64,000 bases of DNA from Actinomycetota bacterium (GTDB lineage: Bacteria; Actinomycetota; Actinomycetes; S36-B12; UBA10799), in assembly GCA_020636995.1 (NCBI GenBank), contig JACJWU010000007.1, positions 1 to 64,000 of the forward strand. Direction: 5' to 3'. The notes beneath the pieces were generated by a model. It saw only the letters and a program-made list of their open reading frames with translations, did no database searches and was not told the origin of the DNA. How positions within the stretch are numbered: the stretch's first letter is position 1; each line of letters opens with the position of its first letter. Below, piece after piece: positions 59,407-64,000 of the stretch. The translations under genes were made by a program, and so were the position numbers.

Positions 59407-61323
59407 CTACCAACCCTGCACGGCCCAACGCCTGCCGCTCCACAACTCCGTGGCCCAACGGCGACCTTCGAAGGTGAAGTCGGCCCACCGGCGTCCGGTC
59501 CAGGAGCCGTCCGCCCAGCGGCGGCCGTCCCAACTGAAGTCGGCCCAGCGGCGACCCTCCCAGGCCTCAGCAGCCCAGCGGCGTCCGGCCCAGTCATCGA
59601 TCGCCCAGCGGCGCCCGGCCCAGCGACGGCCATCCCAGGCCTCGTCGCCCCAGAGTTCCTGCATCTGCTCGTCGGTCGCAGACATGCGCAGCGTCCAGGC
59701 GAATGCCAGCCAGTCCTGAGCCGCCCAGCGACGCCCGGCCCAGCGACGGCCATCCCAGACCTCGCTCAGCCACTCGTCGTCCGCCCAGCGACGCCCGACC
59801 CATTCGTCGGTAGCCCAGCGGCGTCCGGCCCAGTCATCGATCGCCCAACGACGCCCCGCCCAGCGGCGTCCGTCGAAGGTGTCGTCGTCGGCACGCAGTG
59901 CCCGGATCAGCGCGGCCAGGGACCACGCGTTCGCTGCCCACTTGCGGGTCTGCTCACTCATCCGCACCCAGGCGGCGGCCACGGCCTTGAGATCGCCGTC
60001 CTCCCATGCCTGGGCGAAGTCGGCCCACGCCTGCGCATCGGCCTCTGTAGGACCGTAGCTGCTGGAGTTGCTCTCCTGGGGCAGGGCCGGTACTGCCGAC
60101 AACGGGGTCGTCAGCGCAGCGTTCAGATCCAGCCCACCGTTGCCGGCCCCAGTCTTCAACTTCAAAGCGGGGGTCGTGTAGGCCGTGCCGATCACGATCC
60201 GCTTGGCCTGGTCGGGAGTGAGGTCCGGACGCTCGGCAAGCAGTGTGGCCACGGCACCGGCCGTGACAGCTGCGGACATCGATGTGCCGGTGCCCTTGAG
60301 GAAACCGTCGCCGACGTGCGACGCCGGGTTCTCGATGTACGCGAGGCTTCCCGGGGCGGCGGTCGAGATCAACGACACGCCTGGCGCCACGACGTCCGGA
60401 CGACGGGTGCCGAAGGGCCTGCCGTAGCTGGAGAAGTCCGGAACGGTGTCATCCGCACGGGCTGCCGTGTCCGCCTCGTCCTGCGCACCCGCGACCAGCA
60501 GCAGCGGGTCGGTCGCCGGTGAGGTCACACCGTTCTTCCCGTCGTTGCCGGCTGCCACCACAACGGTCACTCCGCGCGACCACAGCCGGTCGAGGCCGCG
60601 GGTCAGCGGGTCCATCCAGGGCGGCAGGGGGCTCTCGGTGCTCAGGGCGAGCATTGCGACGTCCAACGAGGGGTTGGAGGCCCGCTCGTCGGCGACGGCC
60701 TGCAGGCCCGCGAGGACGCGCGCCAGGTCGGTGCTGCCATCCTGTGCAGCCACCTGGACATCGAGCACCTCGGCGCCGGGAGCCACCCCGCCAAACTCGT
60801 CGTCATCACCGGCGACCAAGCCGGCCATGAAGGTGCCGTGGCCCAATCCGTCACCGACAGGGCCCTCTGAGACGTTGACGTGCTTGGCGACATCGACGGG
60901 GGCGCTGTCATCGACGCCGGTGTCGATCACGGCGACCGTGACGCCGGATCCGGTGGGACCGGCCGGAGCCCCGATCGTCTCGCGGAACGTGTTGGCACTA
61001 TCACTGGTCGTCGCCGTGGGGGCGGCATTGAACCTCATCGTGACGTTGGGAACGACGAACGACCCCTCCGGGGCCGTTACGTGCTCTGGGAGATCGGCGA
61101 GCAGCGCCTGCGCGATCTCGAAGGTCTGCACCACAGTGCCACCAACGGCGGTGACTGCGGATGCGACCTCCGTGACCTCACCGGTGGTGCTGAGCAGCAC
61201 GCGGTGGGTCGGGATCGCAGCGGTGGGTGTGGCGATGGCACCCAGAGGGATCGCCGTTGCACATGCCAGACATAGCGCGACGAGTCCCCGGGGGACGGCC
61301 TGGCGGACGCGGGCCTCATACAT
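59407..61323 (-). CDS. Secreted subtilisin-like protease with GRRWA repeat tail
   Basis: A 638-residue S8 serine protease. A signal peptide (residues 1-35) and prodomain-like region (about 40-115) precede the catalytic domain: Asp 134 in AVIDTGVDD, His 162 in GHGTFMAG, Asn 260 in AAGN and Ser 348 in GTSMSAA. From residue 485 to the end there are 14 GRRWA motifs, mostly on a 10-residue period (GRRWAxxxWx), with W-rich sequence from about 430. This tail is highly basic and aromatic and could bind cell wall polymers or a surface. The ATG at 61323 has an AAAGGAGGTGGCCCC ribosome-binding site. The kinase gene follows 27 bases after its stop. Confidence 0.93.
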   Translation of the reverse strand: MYEARVRQAVPRGLVALCLACATAIPLGAIATPTAAIPTHRVLLSTTGEVTEVASAVTAVGGTVVQTFEIAQALLADLPEHVTAPEGSFVVPNVTMRFNAAPTATTSDSANTFRETIGAPAGPTGSGVTVAVIDTGVDDSAPVDVAKHVNVSEGPVGDGLGHGTFMAGLVAGDDDEFGGVAPGAEVLDVQVAAQDGSTDLARVLAGLQAVADERASNPSLDVAMLALSTESPLPPWMDPLTRGLDRLWSRGVTVVVAAGNDGKNGVTSPATDPLLLVAGAQDEADTAARADDTVPDFSSYGRPFGTRRPDVVAPGVSLISTAAPGSLAYIENPASHVGDGFLKGTGTSMSAAVTAGAVATLLAERPDLTPDQAKRIVIGTAYTTPALKLKTGAGNGGLDLNAALTTPLSAVPALPQESNSSSYGPTEADAQAWADFAQAWEDGDLKAVAAAWVRMSEQTRKWAANAWSLAALIRALRADDDTFDGRRWAGRRWAIDDWAGRRWATDEWVGRRWADDEWLSEVWDGRRWAGRRWAAQDWLAFAWTLRMSATDEQMQELWGDEAWDGRRWAGRRWAIDDWAGRRWAAEAWEGRRWADFSWDGRRWADGSWTGRRWADFTFEGRRWATELWSGRRWAVQGW

Positions 61324-61554
61324 GGGGCCACCTCCTTTTGAACTCACTCAAAGGATCGCCATCACCCACCCCCCCTCTACGCCGCCAAATGGGTGAATGA
61401 TCCACATGCAGTTCGGAAATGTCACCCTAACGGGTCAACAGTCCTGAAGACATCCAGCCGATGAGCGGCAGTCGCACGGCCCGTGAGAAGCCCGGACCGC
61501 GGTTCATTAGGCCGAACGGGTGACACTGGATCGGGAAGGCCACACCCGAGCGGA

Positions 61555-62043
61555 TCAACCAACGCGCGTCAGCCAACGCACCCCGTCGTCGCCAGCCATG
61601 CGGAAGGGTTCGAGTTCGTCGTCCCACGCCTGGCCCAACAACATCGCCAAACCAGTGCGGGGGTCGGGTTCGGACAACAGCGAACGCAGCCGCTCCTCCC
61701 CCACCACGATGTCGCCGTTGGGTCCGGTCGCGGCACGGAACATGCCGAGGGCCGGCGTGCAGCAGAAGCGCTCGCCGAAGTCCCGGTCGGTCTGTTCAGT
61801 GACCTCGAAACGCAGATTCGGGAAGCCGCGCAATGCCGTGGCGATGGCCGCCGCCATCCCCGCCTGACCGAACCATTGGAACTCACACCGGAACATGCCG
61901 GTTTGGATCGGTTGCGCGGACCATTCGAACGGCTGAGTGCGTTCGACAGCACGTTCGACCGCCCATTCAACGTGCGACATCAGGGCCCTGGGGCAGGAGT
62001 GGATGAACACCACTCCCCGGGCCGCCGCCTGGGTACTCCGCAT
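61555..62043 (-). CDS. DUF3145 family protein
   Basis: A 162-residue protein highly typical of actinobacteria: RGVVFIHSCPRALMSHVEWAV (about residues 9-29), WFGQAGMAAAIATALRGF, LRFEVTEQ, CTPALGMFRAATGPNGDI and PWDDELEPFR-like AWDDELEPFRMAG near the end. Function is not known. CGAGGAGGGCCTG before the ATG at 62043 fixes the start; the longer frame would run into the next promoter. The divergent gene at 62245 begins about 200 bases away. Confidence 0.88.
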   Translation of the reverse strand: MRSTQAAARGVVFIHSCPRALMSHVEWAVERAVERTQPFEWSAQPIQTGMFRCEFQWFGQAGMAAAIATALRGFPNLRFEVTEQTDRDFGERFCCTPALGMFRAATGPNGDIVVGEERLRSLLSEPDPRTGLAMLLGQAWDDELEPFRMAGDDGVRWLTRVG

Positions 62044-62244
62044 CAGGCCCTCCTCGTGTCTCGGTTCGCCTTCCCCAGCGTCGAGACTCTCAAGAGCCGC
62101 CCTCAGAATACCGGCCATTTCCGAATCGGCCAAGAACGACCCGCCGTTCACCCGTTAGCGCTACGGGTCACCGGAATGGGCTACAGGCGCTCAGTCCCTG
62201 GAACGCGCTACCGATAACCCAAGCGTCACAAGGAGGTGATCGCG

Positions 62245-62688
62245 GTGCTCGCTCCGAATCCGACGGGATTGCTGCCCGCCGCCTTCACCGCCGGCGCCGT
62301 GGACTCCGACATCACAGAGATCATTCGCCCCGCCGCGATCGTGCCGGAGGAGTCCGCACGCTCCATCCTCGTCGAGCTCGCCCTGCGTGACACCACCAAC
62401 GGGGGGTTGTGGTCGGCCGATCCAGCCCGGTGGGCCCGCTACGACATGCCCTGGCGGTCCCCCGACGATCCCGGCGGCGCACGGCTGATCGGCACGATCC
62501 AGGTGGCGTACGCAACGCCGACCCGCTACGAGATCACGATCTACTGCGCCACCATCACCGCCCACGCCTCCCGGCTGGGGTGGACGGTGGTCTCTCTGTG
62601 CGATGCCGCACTGTCGCTGGGGAACCTGACCCTGGCCACCTGTCCCCGGGCGACGATGAACCAGCCTCCCAAGCCGTTCCACTTCTGA
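62245..62688 (+). CDS. Actinobacterial protein of unknown function
   Basis: A 147-residue protein with no signal peptide. Features are IIRPAAIVPEESARSILVELAL (about residues 29-50), WARYDMPWRSPDDPGGARLIG and a beta-rich end YEITIYCATITAHASRLGW. The AGGAGGTGATCGC ribosome-binding site sits before the GTG at 62245; an in-frame GTG at 62236 falls inside it and is rejected. It is divergent from DUF3145. Not recognised. Confidence 0.7.
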   Translation: MLAPNPTGLLPAAFTAGAVDSDITEIIRPAAIVPEESARSILVELALRDTTNGGLWSADPARWARYDMPWRSPDDPGGARLIGTIQVAYATPTRYEITIYCATITAHASRLGWTVVSLCDAALSLGNLTLATCPRATMNQPPKPFHF

Positions 62689-62735
62689 GAACGGACAACC
62701 CCGGTGGCACGGGGTCGCGGTCCCGGCTACTGCGT

Positions 62736-62843
62736 CCGATGGGGTTCAGGTAGACCGATGGGGTTCAGGTAGACCGATGGGGTTCAGGTAGACCGATGGG
62801 GTTCAGCGCCCGATTAACCCCACCGGGCTGCACGAACCCCATC
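62736..62843. repeat. Tandem 19-bp repeats followed by an inverted copy
   Basis: CCGATGGGGTTCAGGTAGA occurs at 62736, 62755 and 62774, with a fourth partial copy at 62793 (exact period 19). The last GATGGGGTTC (62795-62804) pairs with GAACCCCATC (62834-62843). It lies between the convergent 62245 gene and the DUF3445 gene and may act as a bidirectional terminator. Confidence 0.8.
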
Positions 62844-62886
62844 CAACGCGGGGGCCGGACCGAACCGGCGCACGGGCGCGCGGACC

Positions 62887-63636
62887 CTACGTGCCCCAGC
62901 CCTTGTACCGGGCCAACTCGTCGGGGGTCGCCGCGGCGGAGGCGAGTATCGCTGCTGCTCGATCGTCGTCGAGCCCGGCGACCGGAAGAACAGTCGTCCG
63001 GATCGTGAACACGATCGCTGTCCCGACAGGGACAAGACACTGGCGCTCGACGCGTAGGAACGACTCCCGCCCGGGGCGATGAGAGGGTCCACTCGGCGCC
63101 GACGGCTGGAAGAGTGCGGGATCGTCGAGCAGGGTCCAGTTGACCCGCCAACGCGGGCGCATCCGACCGACGGCTGTGATGGCAGCGTCGGTGGCCTGTC
63201 CCAATGTCGCGCGATACGTCGGCACCGGGTCGTGGATCGTCGTGACATCCTGCCCCAGCTTCTCGGACAGCCGCCACCTCGACGGAAAGCACACGACACC
63301 CGCGGTGAGCAGCCATCGCCCTTCGCGCTGTTCGAGCACACACAAGTCGTCACGAACCAGCAGTGCCGCCTCAACCAGCGGGTCATCCCTCCCGGGCAAC
63401 TCCGCCTGCACATGGTCGGCCACCGCTCGCGCCACTTCTGCCCTGGCGGACTCGGAGCCGGCCGTGGCCCCGAAGACCTCCGACCGCCGCGATCCGAGCA
63501 GGTCCCTGCGCATCGGCATCTGCGGGTCGTCCGGATCGGGGTCGAGCCATGTCTGCATGTCCAGCGGCCGCAGCCCTATCGTCAACCTGTGTGCATCCCC
63601 CGAGAAGATCTCCTCGGGCACGTCGTCACCGGTCAC
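62887..63636 (-). CDS. DUF3445 (heme-dependent oxidative N-demethylase-like) protein
   Basis: A 249-residue protein matching the DUF3445/HODM subunit family: VRDDLCVLEQREGRWLLTAGVVCFPSRWRLSEKLG (cited in part), DPVPTYRATLGQATDAAITAV, RVNWTLLDDPALF and a final EL-ARYKGWGT-type end. Family members oxidise dimethylamine or similar N-methyl compounds using heme and partner subunits, but the partner genes are not in the window. The GTG start at 63636 overlaps the stop of a possible 26-codon frame upstream (MRILRVDLAP), so the true N-terminus is not certain. Terminates at the tandem repeat. Confidence 0.75.
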   Translation of the reverse strand: MTGDDVPEEIFSGDAHRLTIGLRPLDMQTWLDPDPDDPQMPMRRDLLGSRRSEVFGATAGSESARAEVARAVADHVQAELPGRDDPLVEAALLVRDDLCVLEQREGRWLLTAGVVCFPSRWRLSEKLGQDVTTIHDPVPTYRATLGQATDAAITAVGRMRPRWRVNWTLLDDPALFQPSAPSGPSHRPGRESFLRVERQCLVPVGTAIVFTIRTTVLPVAGLDDDRAAAILASAAATPDELARYKGWGT

Positions 63637-63809
63637 GTCGGCCCCCAGCCACCAGCGTGCAGCTCGCTCACCAGCGATCGGCGCGGTGCGAGGTCCACGC
63701 GGAGTATTCGCATGCCACGCAGGCTACTCCGCGGGGATGTGCCCGACGAGCGTGACCGTTCCGTGACATCCGCCAGGGATGTATCGGAATCCGCGGGGCA
63801 CTTGCGAAC

Positions 63810-63968
63810 ATGGACGTCGTTGATTCCAGGAAAGTGGACCGGCACCCGTGGTACCGGGTGACGACGGGGGCATCAGAAGTTCATCTGTGGTGCGAGGTCT
63901 GTGGACGCCCCGCGGACGAGTGCAGCGAGTTCCTCGCCGAGGCCTTCGGACAGGTCCGCCGCGGCTGA
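63810..63968 (+). CDS. Small CxxC protein, 52 residues
   Basis: Reads MDVVDSRKVDRHPWYRVTTG, then LWCEVCGRPADECSEF and EAFGQVRRG. CxxC followed by a third Cys is zinc-ribbon-like. It has no strong ribosome-binding site, but composition is protein-like and the frame ends cleanly at TGA. Divergent from the DUF3445 gene. Confidence 0.4.
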   Translation: MDVVDSRKVDRHPWYRVTTGASEVHLWCEVCGRPADECSEFLAEAFGQVRRG

Positions 63969-63969
63969 T

Positions 63970-64000
63970 TCAGGCGTTCGCTTTGGCGTGCAGGTAGCCG
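63970..64000 (-). CDS. 3' end of a minus-strand gene cut by the window edge
   Basis: The last 31 bases on the minus strand read GYLHAKANA followed by TGA at 63972-63970. The codon use fits the window, but too little is visible to identify the product. Confidence 0.3.
   Translation of the reverse strand, partial: GYLHAKANA

Overview
The window is high-GC chromosomal DNA from an actinobacterium. The evidence is the gene set: a homodimeric E1 (AceE) of the mycobacterial/streptomycete type next to a DUF3052 gene, a DUF3145 protein, an actinobacterial methionine aminopeptidase with its characteristic N-terminus, a coenzyme-F420-type NADPH oxidoreductase, and repeated leaderless promoters in which a TANNNT box lies about 7 nt before the start codon. 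Genus cannot be fixed from the sequence alone. No rRNA, integrase, transposase, phage gene or CRISPR array was seen.

Layout. 1-10 kb: a P-type ATPase cut by the window edge, small envelope genes, an F420-type reductase, map with a ROK sugar kinase, a MarR regulator divergent from an isoprenylcysteine-methyltransferase-like protein, and an operon of three very small ORFs. 6.4-15 kb: a galactoside-use region (GH36 alpha-galactosidase, galT-galK, GH1 beta-glucosidase, lipoprotein). 15.2-18.1 kb: a complete zinc-uptake operon (binding protein, ATPase, permease, Zur) behind a candidate Zur box. 18-27 kb: aquaporin, L,D-transpeptidase, PhaC-like synthase with a PfkB kinase, a membrane-anchored ECF sigma factor, a crotonase, RsgA, a decayed secreted-protein gene and a cupin. 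27.9-30.9 kb: a molybdate operon (HTH-TOBE regulator, modA, modB, modC). 31-43 kb: a three-gene envelope operon with a Tat-type phosphoesterase, a PAS-GGDEF-EAL gene broken by one frameshift, a second P-type ATPase, a saccharopine-dehydrogenase-like enzyme, and a large secreted protein with a papain-like Cys/His arrangement. 43-48 kb: VOC protein, transglutaminase-like protein, an AbrB/PIN toxin-antitoxin pair, rnpB, and a MarR/glycosyltransferase divergent pair. 48.9-51.7 kb: a tRNA-Val, Nif3, zinc-ribbon, AlaX-like unit. 51.9-61.3 kb: DUF3052, aceE, then on the other strand an S8 protease with decapeptide repeats, histidine kinase, receiver protein and CoA-transferase. 61.5-64 kb: DUF3145, an unrecognised gene, a DUF3445-type protein and small ORFs.

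The most unusual content is non-coding. Three copies of a roughly 115-bp element with about 20-bp terminal inverted repeats (14.97, 27.57 and 43.91 kb) and three copies of a separate 60-bp palindrome (3.41, 52.37 and 55.35 kb) lie between genes without any transposase. One copy of the second family runs into a tandem array of alternating 35/34-bp units. Other points are a single -10 hexamer that can serve both a MarR gene and its divergent glycosyltransferase, a tRNA whose 3' end lies one base from a GTG start codon, a sigma factor fused to a zinc-finger, membrane segment and outer domain, and a protease with 14 GRRWA motifs in apparent operon with a two-component system.
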